A program made the translations under genes and the position numbers. From the NCBI GenBank assembly GCA_016935655.1, contig JAFGQM010000004.1, positions 1 through 17,062 on the forward strand: a DNA stretch of 17,062 nt, given 5' to 3'. How positions within the stretch are numbered: position 1 is the stretch's first letter; each line of letters starts with the position of its first letter. This document shows, one piece after another, positions 1 through 7,539 of this stretch. The DNA comes from Candidatus Altarchaeota archaeon. Its GTDB lineage: Archaea > Altiarchaeota > Altiarchaeia > JAFGQM01. Under the pieces are notes generated by a model. The model had not been told where the DNA came from. It ran no database searches and saw only the letters and a program-made list of their open reading frames with translations.

Positions 1-602
1 AGGAAGACTGTGAGGACTGCGTATGTGAGAATGAAGCTCCTTAGATGAGTTAGCAGGAGGAGGGAGGAAAAGAGGGATAGTAAGACGAGTGGCGCTAGAG
101 TTTGTGTCCTTGTGTGTCTAAGGAACGCATAGAACACAAACAGGGAGAGCAATAAGCCTAATGTAGGCCCGGCGTGGATGGATGCATATTGGAAGGTCAC
201 AAAAGGAACAGTGACGAAGAGTAGCGAAGCCAGTATGCGGGTCTCGGATCTCTTCGTAAAGAAGCCTGAGAGGGAAAACGACAGCATAAAGTACACGGGC
301 AGTATCACAAACGGCAAAAACCTGAAAAGAAGGAGATAGGTTGCGCCAGTAAGTTGGATTAGATAGGCGGTATGATAGTCCAACAAGGGCGGATACAGAT
401 GGTGTCTGCCGCCAAAGACCGTTGGATCAAATTCGGGTAAACCTCCCTCTTCTAATATGTTTTGGGTGGTCAGTTCATTGTAGTACATATCGGCTGATGG
501 ATAATATGTCCAAGCAACAAAGGCTACCGATTCCAGTGCCAATACCAGCAGTATGGAAAGGATTGCTATCCTCTGCTCACGACTCGAGAAGGAGGTATCC
601 AT
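1..602 (-). CDS. Multi-pass membrane protein, GT-C glycosyltransferase-like (3' partial)
   Basis: An open frame starts with ATG at 602 and continues without a stop past position 1, giving 200 residues. It is strongly hydrophobic, with membrane segments near residues 12-32, 74-112, 122-162 and 170-190. The first external loop contains PSADMYYNEL (Asp38) followed by TQNILEEGGLP. That arrangement, one membrane helix then a loop with an acidic residue and a start-of-chain signature, is typical of GT-C enzymes (oligosaccharyltransferase AglB/PMT-like), which use polyprenyl-phosphate sugars outside the membrane. The family call rests on this layout only, because the diagnostic C-terminal half lies outside the window. 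It starts 29 bp after the stop of the anchored ectodomain gene, without an obvious Shine-Dalgarno, so cotranscription is likely. Placement downstream of the S-layer gene suggests, but does not show, a role in surface glycosylation. Confidence 0.75.
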   Translation of the reverse strand, partial: MDTSFSSREQRIAILSILLVLALESVAFVAWTYYPSADMYYNELTTQNILEEGGLPEFDPTVFGGRHHLYPPLLDYHTAYLIQLTGATYLLLFRFLPFVILPVYFMLSFSLSGFFTKRSETRILASLLFVTVPFVTFQYASIHAGPTLGLLLSLFVFYAFLRHTRTQTLAPLVLLSLFSSLLLLTHLRSFILTYAVLTVF

Positions 603-631
603 GATTTAGTTCTCAGATAAAAGGGGAAAAG

Positions 632-1600
632 TCAAGCCGGGAGCATGGGGATGCTGACCCTTTGCATGCCTGTAAGGAACATCGGGGCCAGTATATCCCT
701 TAGGATAAGCGACTGCCGGATAAGCGAGGAGCAGTCCCTGTAAATGAGTTCTATCCCCCCAGCTCGTATCTCGATCCTGTTGTTATCGCCCTGTTTGAGG
801 GTTACAATAAAGTCCTTGCTCGGGTCAGGGCAGCCGGAAGCGGTCATATTACCGTCTGGTATGGAGAACTGCAGCTCGCAACTACCGCCTGTCTTAAGAT
901 ACTGGTTAAGGGTAAAACCTGAGGACGCTCGTTGAAAGCCCAAGGCGCCCTGCACATTACCGAGGGCGCTGCTTATCAAACCCCAGTTAGAGCAGCCGTT
1001 ATCGTCATCTATTACCACTGAGACGTTCTTTTTCCCATAAAGGAGCCTCGGCACGCTGGTCAGGTCGACGCTGGAGGATATCTCAGAGTCCGAGATCAGG
1101 GAGGAGAATGCCCATATGGCCTTCCAGAGGGAGTTCTCGTCCTCGCCCTCTATAGTCAGGTAGTTATCATGGACGAATATCCCTGTCCTTTCGGTCAGGC
1201 CCAGGTTTATGTTGTAACCAGACCCCCCGGAGTAGAGTATCGTCCTGTCTTTCAGCACCTCGCCTAGCTCCAGAAGGCCGTTTTCCTCGGCGGGCGTCCG
1301 GTCAGCGTTTATAAACGTGCCGACAAGGTCCCTCCTGCTGGGAAGGCTCCTGATAGCAACTATTGGGTCGCTATCAGACGTTATGGGGACGTCATTAACA
1401 TAGACGACCATCCCGTTCCCTGATGGGGAAGGCTGATGGGTGAGCAGGACGTACGCCAGGCCTACCGCAAACGCTGTTATGAACAGGGCCCAAAGGTATC
1501 TAGAGTTCAATTTAACGGCAGGTTTCGCCTCCTCTGTCTGTTCCTCGCTGACATCCCAGTCATCGGGCAGATCCGTTAAAGTCTCTTTGGAATCGCTCAT
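632..1600 (-). CDS. Membrane-anchored surface protein of unknown function
   Basis: This 322-residue protein has a charged cytoplasmic tail rich in Asp and Glu, one membrane helix at about residues 35-54, and a ~265-residue outside domain. No family is recognised with certainty. The segment from about residue 122 (SGGSGYNINLGL, then LTIEGEDENSLWKAIWAFSS) follows the order of the S-layer C-terminal module in the next gene (LVLIGGPAVN, then LVVAGYEGADTMNAAKVLADW). It may therefore carry a related alpha/beta unit; this is inference. Five cysteines in the outside domain could pair. It has its own TATA box and a GGTGGT ribosome site. It lies between the S-layer gene and a GT-C-like gene, so a role in anchoring or maturing the envelope is plausible. 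Confidence 0.85.
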   Translation of the reverse strand: MSDSKETLTDLPDDWDVSEEQTEEAKPAVKLNSRYLWALFITAFAVGLAYVLLTHQPSPSGNGMVVYVNDVPITSDSDPIVAIRSLPSRRDLVGTFINADRTPAEENGLLELGEVLKDRTILYSGGSGYNINLGLTERTGIFVHDNYLTIEGEDENSLWKAIWAFSSLISDSEISSSVDLTSVPRLLYGKKNVSVVIDDDNGCSNWGLISSALGNVQGALGFQRASSGFTLNQYLKTGGSCELQFSIPDGNMTASGCPDPSKDFIVTLKQGDNNRIEIRAGGIELIYRDCSSLIRQSLILRDILAPMFLTGMQRVSIPMLPA

Positions 1601-1636
1601 TATGGACCACCAACCTTAGAGTTAGAGAAACGGGGG

Positions 1637-1644
1637 ATATAAAA
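1637..1644 (-). promoter_or_regulatory. TATA box and GGTGGT ribosome site for the anchored surface protein
   Basis: On the minus strand the box reads TTTTATAT. Transcription would start near 1615, leaving a leader of about 15 nt that contains GGTGGTCC, similar to the archaeal anti-16S motif GGTGATCC, 3 nt before the ATG. The box lies downstream of the S-layer terminator, so this gene pair can be expressed separately from the S-layer gene. Confidence 0.6.
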
Positions 1645-1680
1645 CGAATGTTGAGTTGGAATGAGAATAGGAAAAGGTGG

Positions 1681-1718
1681 AAAAAAAGAAAAACAAAAGT
1701 GCCTCATAGAGGCACTTT
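1681..1718 (-). terminator. Hairpin plus T-tract terminator of the S-layer gene
   Basis: A perfect 10-bp stem (AAAGTGCCTC paired with GAGGCACTTT, positions 1696-1705 and 1709-1718) with a 3-nt loop lies 10 bp past the S-layer stop. On the minus strand it is followed at once by TTTTGTTTTTCTTTTTTT. It looks like a bacterial intrinsic terminator, whereas archaeal RNA polymerase usually needs only the T-tract. The hairpin may protect the 3' end of an abundant mRNA. Confidence 0.8.
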
Positions 1719-1728
1719 ATTCGATTGT

Positions 1729-4695
1729 TTACTGAACGTTGTCGTTTAACCAGTCAGCAAGCACCTTGGCAGCATTCATGGTGTCAGCGCCCTCGTATCC
1801 GGCGACTACAAGCTTGGAACCAGACATCATTATCTTAGCTCCTTGCTGTAAGTCCTCAACTGTGACCACTCCTTTGGTCATGCCGTTTACAGCTGGGCCA
1901 CCAATCAAGACCAGGTTCGTCTTGCTCACACCGCTGTTCTCCACTACTACTAGGGAGTAACCAATCGGGTTAACTGACTTGGTCTCGTAGGACACACTTA
2001 CTGCTTCGCTCTTGCTTGGACAGTTCAACACAGTCTCGTCGACACTTACTGGGCCACCAGCGGTTACTGACGCTGTGACACCGAAGCTTTCGACAACCAC
2101 CGGAACACCGCCGATGTTGACTTCTGCACCCTGGTCAGCATCGGTTATGGTGATGCTGCTCTCGTTCAATGTCGAGCTTGTCCCGAAGAACAGAGTCGGC
2201 CTGAGCTTGTTCTGTGGCACGGTTATGTCCACGCCGCAGATCATGTCCTGGTCGTCCTCATCCTCTTCTGGGTCAACAACGTTGCATGAGTCGACCTCTA
2301 TCGTGGCACCGCTCAGAGAGAGTAGAGTTCCGCTTTCTTCACCCTCCTGGATGTCGTCACACTGTCCGCTTAGGCTGCAGCCAGTCCCGTCCTTCGTTAT
2401 GCCGATCAAGGTCGGAGCAGCTGCGGTCCAGTTCAGCTTCACTGTTATGTCGTCGTCTGCACCAGAGTCCTCGGAGTTGCCGTCTATTGTTATAAGACCG
2501 CCTGTTGCCGAGAACCTGACGTCGTCGTCGAACTCAGTGTTGACCGTGTCTCCAGTCGTCTCTGCTATGTGGAAGTAGTCGTTGTCGTCCTTGTCGACCC
2601 AAATCTCCCAGTCGTCTGGGTCGTCGGGTTCCTCAGTGGCGTTGTTGATGTACCATGTGCCTCCACCTGAGATACATGCTGCGCTCCATCCCGTTATGTT
2701 TATATCGAATGGGACAATCGCGGAGTCCACTGATGCGTTGAACTCCAGAGCGTTCACTTCGGTCGTGAAGTCGCATGCGTCACCAGCAGTGTTGTCATCG
2801 TCTTTCTCGTACTCAGTCCAGTCTGCACCGTCCTTTATACTGTACTCGACGATTACATCGTCCATGGTGTCTTTGTACTCCACCGAGTCTATCCTTACAA
2901 CGTTGCCGCTTCCGTCGATGAACACGTCGCCGTCTCTGAACGGACCTTCGTCAAGCCTTACGTCGTTGTGTGAGTCTCCCCACTCGTCGACGAAGCTGAT
3001 GGTCACCATCCTTTCCCTCTCCTGGTACTCGTCTGCAGTCACATTCCAGACTTCGATTGCGTCTCGCTCGATGGAGAGCGTGGTCGTCTCCAGCATCTCA
3101 TAGGGCAGGAAGTTCTCGTCCATGAGCCCTTGGTATCCGAACTTCAAGTCGCTCAACAGGTACTCGCCGTCGTTGAACGGAAGCTGGATCATCTCTCCAG
3201 GCAACAACTCAGTCTCAGTTCCCTCTGCCTCCAGGATGAAGGAGATGAATCTGACGATCTCCGTGTCGTTGTCGTCCTCTGAGACATCCTCATAACAGTC
3301 GTCCCAGTGGTCGTTCTCAGCTATATCGTCTGGCAACTCGATGCCTTCAAGCAAGTCCTCATCGTCCTCTAGAGCCTCTACATCACCGACAGTGAGTGTC
3401 TCCCCGCCGTTGAATTCGACTCTCCAGATTCCGTCGTCGTCTTGGACGCCCTCTTCCGTGTACTGCTCATCGTTCTCAAAGGTGTACTCTGAGGGGATGA
3501 ACCATACCAGGACGTCAGCTGCGAAGGACTGCTCTCCGGTTATTACATTGGAGGCTGCTGTTCCTTTCTGCAACTTCACCTTTATGTCGCCGACTACCGG
3601 GATGCCTGACACACCAGAGGTTACTTGTTCTGTCGTCCCGTCTGGCTTTGTCACCTCTAGGGTGACATCGACTACACCAGTGTCCTCGATCGTCTGGGCT
3701 CCTACCAGCTTTATTGAGTAGGTGTCACCAGTCGGGGTGGTGTACTCCATGGGGACTGAGGTCGTAGCGCTTCCCGTACCACCTAATACGATGGTTATCT
3801 CGTCCTCGTCCAGAGCTTCCACGTAATATTCGTTCTGACCCAGGATTATCCTACCGAGGTATGACTGGCCGATAAGGGCGCCGTCCTCATCTAGGATGTC
3901 CCCTGTCAAGATGTCGTCAGTGAATATGTTGTAGACGATTGCTCCGTCCTGTGCTGTCATCACCAGGCTCTCTTCTTCACAGTCATACTCGAGTTCGATG
4001 TCCAAGCAGCTGATGTTCACGTACTCGACGAAGACGTGGGGTTCACAACCGAGTGCAACGTCACAAAAGTCGTAACATATTGTACAAATCTCGTTCGGGA
4101 ACTCGTCCTCTTTCAAGATGCTTACACCTGCTCCTGGAGTGACCTGACAGACGCTCACGAGTGTGGTCGATACCGTGTCCTCGGGGAAATAATCCTCGTG
4201 GAACCCGGCAGCTGAGTCACACCATGTGCCGTCGTCCCCCCCCTCTTCGAGGGAGTCCATCGTCATCTCACTCTCATATATGTCGCAATCCATCTCTCTT
4301 TGCTCTAGGTCGCCAACTAGTCCGCTGGCTTCCCAGGTGAGGGTCACTGCACCCTCTGCGGAACCTTCGCCTCCTTCACACTCACCCTCCAGACCTGGAC
4401 AGGTGACTGTGCCGCCAGAGATCTCCACTGTTTCTGTCTTGGAGTCCTGGACGGTCTTGTAGGCCAGGTTACCGATTACTGCGGCAATGTGGCCAGCTGC
4501 TGCACCGTCGATGGACTGTGCCTTCTCACCGACTACAACCTGAACTATCGGGTTCATGTTGCTGTCGTAGAAAAAGCTCTTGTCCAAATCGCCCGGCACT
4601 GCCTGAGCGCCCGCGAAGGCGCTAGCTACAGCCGTACCCAACATTGCAGCACCGGTGACTATTGCACCGATTCTCCCAATTGTTGTGGTTTTCAT
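1729..4695 (-). CDS. S-layer protein (methanococcal type)
   Basis: A 988-residue secreted protein expected to form the surface lattice. It opens with MKTTTIGRIGAIVTGAAM and a hydrophobic Ala-rich stretch ending AGAQA (likely cleaved after about residue 32). The S-layer N-domain signature follows: NPIVQVVVGEKAQ, then AAAGHIAAVIGNLAYKT. The C-terminus carries the matching S-layer C module, LVLIGGPAVN and LVVAGYEGADTMNAAKV. The body is very acidic, with many Asp/Glu runs. I count eight N-X-S/T sequons (NIS, NDT, NVT, NAS, NIT, NAT, NWT, NES), consistent with N-glycosylation. It also has 19 cysteines, four within ICTICYDFCDVALGC, which is many for an S-layer protein and suggests disulfides. Unlike most neighbours it has a long leader and a GAGGTG ribosome site, as expected for a highly made protein. 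The family call is secure; the lattice role follows from the family. Confidence 0.93.
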   Translation of the reverse strand: MKTTTIGRIGAIVTGAAMLGTAVASAFAGAQAVPGDLDKSFFYDSNMNPIVQVVVGEKAQSIDGAAAGHIAAVIGNLAYKTVQDSKTETVEISGGTVTCPGLEGECEGGEGSAEGAVTLTWEASGLVGDLEQREMDCDIYESEMTMDSLEEGGDDGTWCDSAAGFHEDYFPEDTVSTTLVSVCQVTPGAGVSILKEDEFPNEICTICYDFCDVALGCEPHVFVEYVNISCLDIELEYDCEEESLVMTAQDGAIVYNIFTDDILTGDILDEDGALIGQSYLGRIILGQNEYYVEALDEDEITIVLGGTGSATTSVPMEYTTPTGDTYSIKLVGAQTIEDTGVVDVTLEVTKPDGTTEQVTSGVSGIPVVGDIKVKLQKGTAASNVITGEQSFAADVLVWFIPSEYTFENDEQYTEEGVQDDDGIWRVEFNGGETLTVGDVEALEDDEDLLEGIELPDDIAENDHWDDCYEDVSEDDNDTEIVRFISFILEAEGTETELLPGEMIQLPFNDGEYLLSDLKFGYQGLMDENFLPYEMLETTTLSIERDAIEVWNVTADEYQERERMVTISFVDEWGDSHNDVRLDEGPFRDGDVFIDGSGNVVRIDSVEYKDTMDDVIVEYSIKDGADWTEYEKDDDNTAGDACDFTTEVNALEFNASVDSAIVPFDINITGWSAACISGGGTWYINNATEEPDDPDDWEIWVDKDDNDYFHIAETTGDTVNTEFDDDVRFSATGGLITIDGNSEDSGADDDITVKLNWTAAAPTLIGITKDGTGCSLSGQCDDIQEGEESGTLLSLSGATIEVDSCNVVDPEEDEDDQDMICGVDITVPQNKLRPTLFFGTSSTLNESSITITDADQGAEVNIGGVPVVVESFGVTASVTAGGPVSVDETVLNCPSKSEAVSVSYETKSVNPIGYSLVVVENSGVSKTNLVLIGGPAVNGMTKGVVTVEDLQQGAKIMMSGSKLVVAGYEGADTMNAAKVLADWLNDNVQ

Positions 4696-4699
4696 TTTT

Positions 4700-4705
4700 C
4701 ACCTC
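4700..4705 (-). promoter_or_regulatory. Shine-Dalgarno of the S-layer gene
   Basis: GAGGTG lies 4 nt before the ATG and matches the archaeal 16S 3' end (CACCTC). It fixes the start of the S-layer gene. It stands out because most other genes here have no such site. Confidence 0.8.
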
Positions 4706-4830
4706 ATATGTACATATTTTCTATTTTTCCGTATAGAGATAAAGAAAAACGACAAACGTGCCGTTTAAAAACGTGAATACATCCTACTCTTGACAAGCCT
4801 TAGATTTTTCCGCTTATGTTAACTTCTCAA

Positions 4831-4846
4831 CCTATAAAAAGGTTTC
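4831..4846 (-). promoter_or_regulatory. Proximal S-layer promoter (BRE plus TATA)
   Basis: On the minus strand the sequence reads GAAACCTTTTTATAGG, a purine-rich BRE followed by a near-ideal archaeal TATA box. Transcription would start near 4810, giving a leader of about 115 nt before the S-layer ATG. A weaker box (TTTTTAAA, near 4764-4771) could give a ~45-nt leader instead. The region 4696-4996 holds no gene I can support. Confidence 0.7.
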
Positions 4847-4869
4847 GGTTTTTCTCCAGATTTAATGTC

Positions 4870-4930
4870 CAACAAAAGGGCTTGCGCCCCTGAAGTCTTA
4901 CAGTTTCTTACGCTAATCGGCTGGTTTTTG
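4870..4930 (-). ncRNA. Possible short RNA or upstream leader with a GCAA-loop hairpin
   Basis: Downstream of the distal TATA box the minus strand contains a hairpin, AGGGGC-GCAA-GCCCTT (4876-4891). It has a GNRA tetraloop and a 6-bp stem with one G-U pair, and is followed by TTTTG. A transcript starting near 4931 would end here as a ~60-nt RNA, or read on as a ~235-nt S-layer leader. Nothing links it to a known RNA family. Only the promoter, the hairpin and the T-run support it. Confidence 0.3.
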
Positions 4931-4952
4931 TGTGTATATTAGACAGTGGGGG

Positions 4953-4960
4953 TATAAAAA
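4953..4960 (-). promoter_or_regulatory. Distal TATA box upstream of the S-layer gene
   Basis: TTTTTATA on the minus strand, preceded by GGCCAAAG as a possible BRE, lies 37-44 bp past the stop of the 163-aa gene. It is as good as the proximal promoter 120 bp further on, so the S-layer gene appears to have two tandem promoters, or this one drives a separate small RNA. Confidence 0.55.
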
Positions 4961-4996
4961 CTTTGGCCACGCTCAGATTTTTATAGAAAGACGTGC

Positions 4997-5488
4997 CTAT
5001 AGGCCCAAGCCGTCCCTCAGAACCTTGGTCCTGAGCTCAGGTGTCATCAGCTCCATTATCTTGGTGGTCAGCCCCTGGACAGACGCGCTCACATCGGCCA
5101 GCAATGCCTGCATCTCCCCCTTTTCCAGGGTCACAGAATCGGGGTGCATTATCTCGATGGCCGCCGGGCCGTACCGAGTGGCAAGATAGACCAGCGAGCG
5201 CAAGTCCTTTGTCGCGAAGTCGCATTCGACGAAGCCGGAATAGAACTTGTCCTTCTCTATGACCGGGTGGAATTTTATAGACCTGACAAGGATGTGCTCC
5301 TCGTTCTTCAGGTCGTTGAGGATAGTGTTCTTCAGCGCGTCGGCGACAGAAGACTTGTCCATGCCGTGTGACTCGATGTAGAACAGGGCCTCGATGCCGC
5401 CACCGTCCACCAACTCGTCGACCTTCTCGTCGTTGCCCTTTATCACAAGGATGCCCTCAGGTTTCTCCTTTTTCCCCTCTTTTGCCAT
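4997..5488 (-). CDS. Conserved-looking archaeal protein of unknown function (163 aa)
   Basis: A soluble protein without signal peptide or membrane helix. The N-terminal 12 residues are Lys/Glu rich. An alpha/beta core follows, with ILVIKGNDEKVDELVDGG, a beta strand at ALFYIESHGMD, and LVYLATRYGPAAIEIMHPD near residues 98-116. The C-terminal third (KGEMQALLADVSASVQGLTTKIMEL) looks helical and possibly coiled coil, suited to oligomerisation. I do not recognise a characterised family. The gene begins 20 bp after the AmrS stop. A CTTTTTTAAG box (5515-5524) centred 31 bp before the ATG, inside the AmrS 3' end, could make it leaderless; cotranscription with AmrS is equally possible. Function is unknown. 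Confidence 0.85.
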   Translation of the reverse strand: MAKEGKKEKPEGILVIKGNDEKVDELVDGGGIEALFYIESHGMDKSSVADALKNTILNDLKNEEHILVRSIKFHPVIEKDKFYSGFVECDFATKDLRSLVYLATRYGPAAIEIMHPDSVTLEKGEMQALLADVSASVQGLTTKIMELMTPELRTKVLRDGLGL

Positions 5489-5508
5489 TTTGAGTTGAAA
5501 ATTGAGGT

Positions 5509-6525
5509 TTATGGCTTAAAAAAGCCGGCTATGGCCCTGCCGCAACCAGGGCATTTGTTGCCTTTCATCCTGTCCTCGACCACGTCAAAGCCTGATCTCT
5601 TTATCAGCAGCCCGCCGCAACCAGGGCATTTGGTATGGCTGCCCTCGTCAGAGTGGACATTGCCTATGTATATGTACTCGAGCCCTGCTTCCTCACCTAG
5701 CTCCCTTGCGCGCAGAAGGGTCTTCAGGGGTGTGGAGGGGGAGTCCAGCATCCTGTAGTCGGGGTGGAACGCGCTGAGGTGCCATGGTGTGTCTTTCCCC
5801 AGCTCGCCTGCTATGAACTCGGCCGCGCGCCTTAATTCCTCATCCGAGTCGTTCATCTTCGGTATGACCAATGTGGTCACTTCTACCCATATACCAGATT
5901 TCTTCAGGTATTTCAGGCTGTCCAGGATGGGCTCCAGGCGCGCGCCACAGGTAGCCCTGTAGAACTTGTCGCTGAAGGCTTTCAGGTCTATGTTGGCCGC
6001 GTCCAGCCAGCCCTTGGCTGCGTCTATGCACTCTCCGGTCATGTAGCCGTTCGAGACGAATACGTTGGCGATGCCTTCCTTCTTCGCCAAAAGGCCGCAA
6101 TCGCGCGCGAACTCGAAGAAGATGGTGGGCTCGGTATAAGTGTAGGCGATGCTTGAGCACTCGTTCCTTTTTGTTTCTTCCACCACCTGTTTTGCACTCC
6201 AGTCCTCGCCCCGTATCATCCCCTGGTCCCTGGGCATTTGTGAGATGTCAGCATTCTGGCAGAACTTGCATGTGAAGTTGCAGCCCACTGTCGCTATCGA
6301 AAAGGACTTAGTCCCTGGGAGGAAATGGTAAAGGGGCTTCTTCTCTATGGGGTCGACATGTGACGCTATCAGTTTGCCGTATACGAGGGAATAGAGTGTG
6401 CCGCCCTGGTTCTCCCGCACGCCGCAGAGGCCCCGTCTGCCATCTAGTATTGTGCAGTTCTGGTTGCACAGATAGCATTTGACCTTCTTGCCCCCCCGTT
6501 TTTTGTAGAGGGAAGCTTCTTTCAT
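5509..6525 (-). CDS. amrS: AmrS-type radical SAM enzyme (AmmeMemoRadiSam system)
   Basis: A 338-residue radical SAM protein. The cluster motif CNFTCKFC (Cys82, Cys86, Cys89) would hold the [4Fe-4S] cluster that cleaves S-adenosylmethionine. The family signature YHFLPGTKSFSIATVGC lies directly before it. Four N-terminal cysteines (17, 20, 24, 34) and a C-terminal zinc-ribbon-like pair (CPGC at 300-303 and 325-328) add probable metal sites. AmrS proteins usually occur with AMMECR1 and Memo proteins; neither is in this window, and the substrate is unknown. The frame stays open upstream to a TTG at 6546, but the ATG at 6525 is preferred: it is the first ATG, and a TATA-like CATATAA on the minus strand lies about 37 bp before it. 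The pyruvate-formate-lyase-activating-enzyme label often given to such proteins is less apt. Confidence 0.85.
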   Translation of the reverse strand: MKEASLYKKRGGKKVKCYLCNQNCTILDGRRGLCGVRENQGGTLYSLVYGKLIASHVDPIEKKPLYHFLPGTKSFSIATVGCNFTCKFCQNADISQMPRDQGMIRGEDWSAKQVVEETKRNECSSIAYTYTEPTIFFEFARDCGLLAKKEGIANVFVSNGYMTGECIDAAKGWLDAANIDLKAFSDKFYRATCGARLEPILDSLKYLKKSGIWVEVTTLVIPKMNDSDEELRRAAEFIAGELGKDTPWHLSAFHPDYRMLDSPSTPLKTLLRARELGEEAGLEYIYIGNVHSDEGSHTKCPGCGGLLIKRSGFDVVEDRMKGNKCPGCGRAIAGFFKP

Positions 6526-6565
6526 GATATTTTTATGGGGCCACAAATAATAATCCCCTTATATG
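6526..6565. promoter_or_regulatory. Interlocked divergent promoters for amrS and the GIDE-domain gene
   Basis: The two start codons are only 37 bp apart. The plus-strand box TTTTTAT (6530-6536) is centred 30 bp before the GIDE gene ATG and lies right next to the amrS ATG. The minus-strand box CATATAA (6559-6565) overlaps the GIDE gene ATG. Each promoter therefore sits on the other gene's translation start, and simultaneous occupation seems hard. Confidence 0.5.
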
Positions 6566-7342
6566 GACTACTCAAATCTAAGCATGATAATCCCCCTAGG
6601 AGCGGGGATTCTGACGGTCATAGGCGCCCTGTTCTTTTTTCATGCCAGAAGGATAGTCATGCTGAAGGACAAGATAGAGAAGACCAGGAGCATACTGGTG
6701 AGGGGGATTACGGAAGGTCCCGTATCCCTAGAGGGCAAGGTCGTCCCGATAGCCAGGGGGGTTCTCAAGAGCCCCTTCCTGAGGCGCGACTGCGTGTACT
6801 ATTCATATGCCATAAAGAGGCTCGCCCCAAAGGAGTTCACCAACTACTGGAAGCCCTACAGGAGAGGGTCCAAGGCCGTAGATTTCTATCTGGAGGACGA
6901 AACCGGAAAGGCCTTGATAAACGGGCAGAAGGCCGTGTTCGACGTATCCGAGGAGTTCACTTCCACATACTTCGCTGACAATGTGCCCGGGGGTATCGGC
7001 GCATTCCTCAAGGAAAGCAGGCTTGTTGAAAAGCTGACGAAAGCCTTCACGCTTCCCAGGGAATTCCGCTTCTCGGAGGCGTCCCTGGCCCCCGGGAGCT
7101 GGGCCTATGTGCTGGGTTACGCTACAAAAAACCCCCACCCGAAAAAGAGCCCGGAGGGGAAGGCGAGTTATCTGGTCCGGGGGGGCCTCAACAACCAGCT
7201 CTTCATCTTTTCCAGGCACAAAGTAAATCTTCTGTCTGCTCTGGGCGTCCAGTACCGGAAAAGTCTCACATTGGGGGCGGTCTCGTTCGTCCTGGGGATT
7301 GCGGCCTTAGTAATATCCCTAATAATATTCTTAAAGATATAG
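6563..7342 (+). CDS. GIDE/BAM-domain membrane protein
   Basis: A 259-residue protein with a membrane helix at each end (about 7-27 and 235-257) and a soluble domain between. Domain landmarks of the GIDE family (the domain beside the membrane in mitochondrial MUL1/MULAN, also present in prokaryotes) are VPIARGVLKSPFLRRDCVYY at 61-80, FYLEDETGKALI at 108-119, and LAPGSWAYVLGYA at 175-187. The RING domain of the eukaryotic ligases is absent, as is usual in prokaryotes, so no ubiquitin-ligase activity is implied. Prokaryotic roles are not established. It is divergent from amrS and, from the TATA spacing, nearly leaderless. Downstream lies AT-rich non-coding sequence with several T-runs that could end transcription. 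Confidence 0.8.
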   Translation: MDYSNLSMIIPLGAGILTVIGALFFFHARRIVMLKDKIEKTRSILVRGITEGPVSLEGKVVPIARGVLKSPFLRRDCVYYSYAIKRLAPKEFTNYWKPYRRGSKAVDFYLEDETGKALINGQKAVFDVSEEFTSTYFADNVPGGIGAFLKESRLVEKLTKAFTLPREFRFSEASLAPGSWAYVLGYATKNPHPKKSPEGKASYLVRGGLNNQLFIFSRHKVNLLSALGVQYRKSLTLGAVSFVLGIAALVISLIIFLKI

Positions 7343-7529
7343 TGTCGGGTGAAAATATATCTGTCATTAGCAGTTTAAGGGAAGAAACTAAATAAAAATA
7401 TGCTTTTTAAAATATTCTTTTAATAAAATATTCCATAAAAAAAGTTTTTTAAAATAGGTTTTTTGATACATTTTAAGGAAAATATGTTTTTGGTACTAGT
7501 CGATGGGCAGAACTTTGTGAAAACGGAGG
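7343..7529. other. AT-rich non-coding spacer
   Basis: No gene is supported here. Positions 7385-7480 are extremely AT-rich, with runs such as AAAAAAAGTTTTTT and a repeated AAAATATTC. The T-runs on the plus strand can terminate the GIDE gene. This spacer directly abuts the distal end of the cassette array and may be the original sequence beyond tRNA-Gly or the remnant of an older insertion. Confidence 0.6.
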
Positions 7530-7539
7530 GTGCGGTCGC
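7530..7539. repeat. Core repeat, distal copy (tRNA-Gly 3'-end sequence)
   Basis: GTGCGGTCGC here is identical to 8567-8576 and to 9663-9672. In the last copy it is the 3' acceptor strand, discriminator and one flanking base of tRNA-Gly. It marks the outer end of the second cassette. Confidence 0.6.

Noticed and set aside
2012..2578. Plus-strand frame of 188 aa within the S-layer gene
   Set aside because: An antisense shadow, rich in Ser and Pro, created by the Asp/Val-biased codons of the S-layer gene on the other strand.
4876..4891. Riboswitch in the S-layer leader
   Set aside because: One small GNRA hairpin is visible but no aptamer pattern that I can name, so it is listed only as a possible short RNA or leader.
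5509..6525. Pyruvate formate-lyase activating enzyme
   Set aside because: The N-terminal cysteines and the YHFLPGTKSFSIATVGC signature fit the AmrS family, and no formate lyase gene is nearby.
6526..6546. TTG start seven codons upstream for AmrS
   Set aside because: The ATG at 6525 fits the distance from the TATA-like box better, and family alignment begins close to it.
6563..7342. Ubiquitin ligase
   Set aside because: Only the GIDE domain is present; there is no RING domain and no ubiquitin-system gene in the window.
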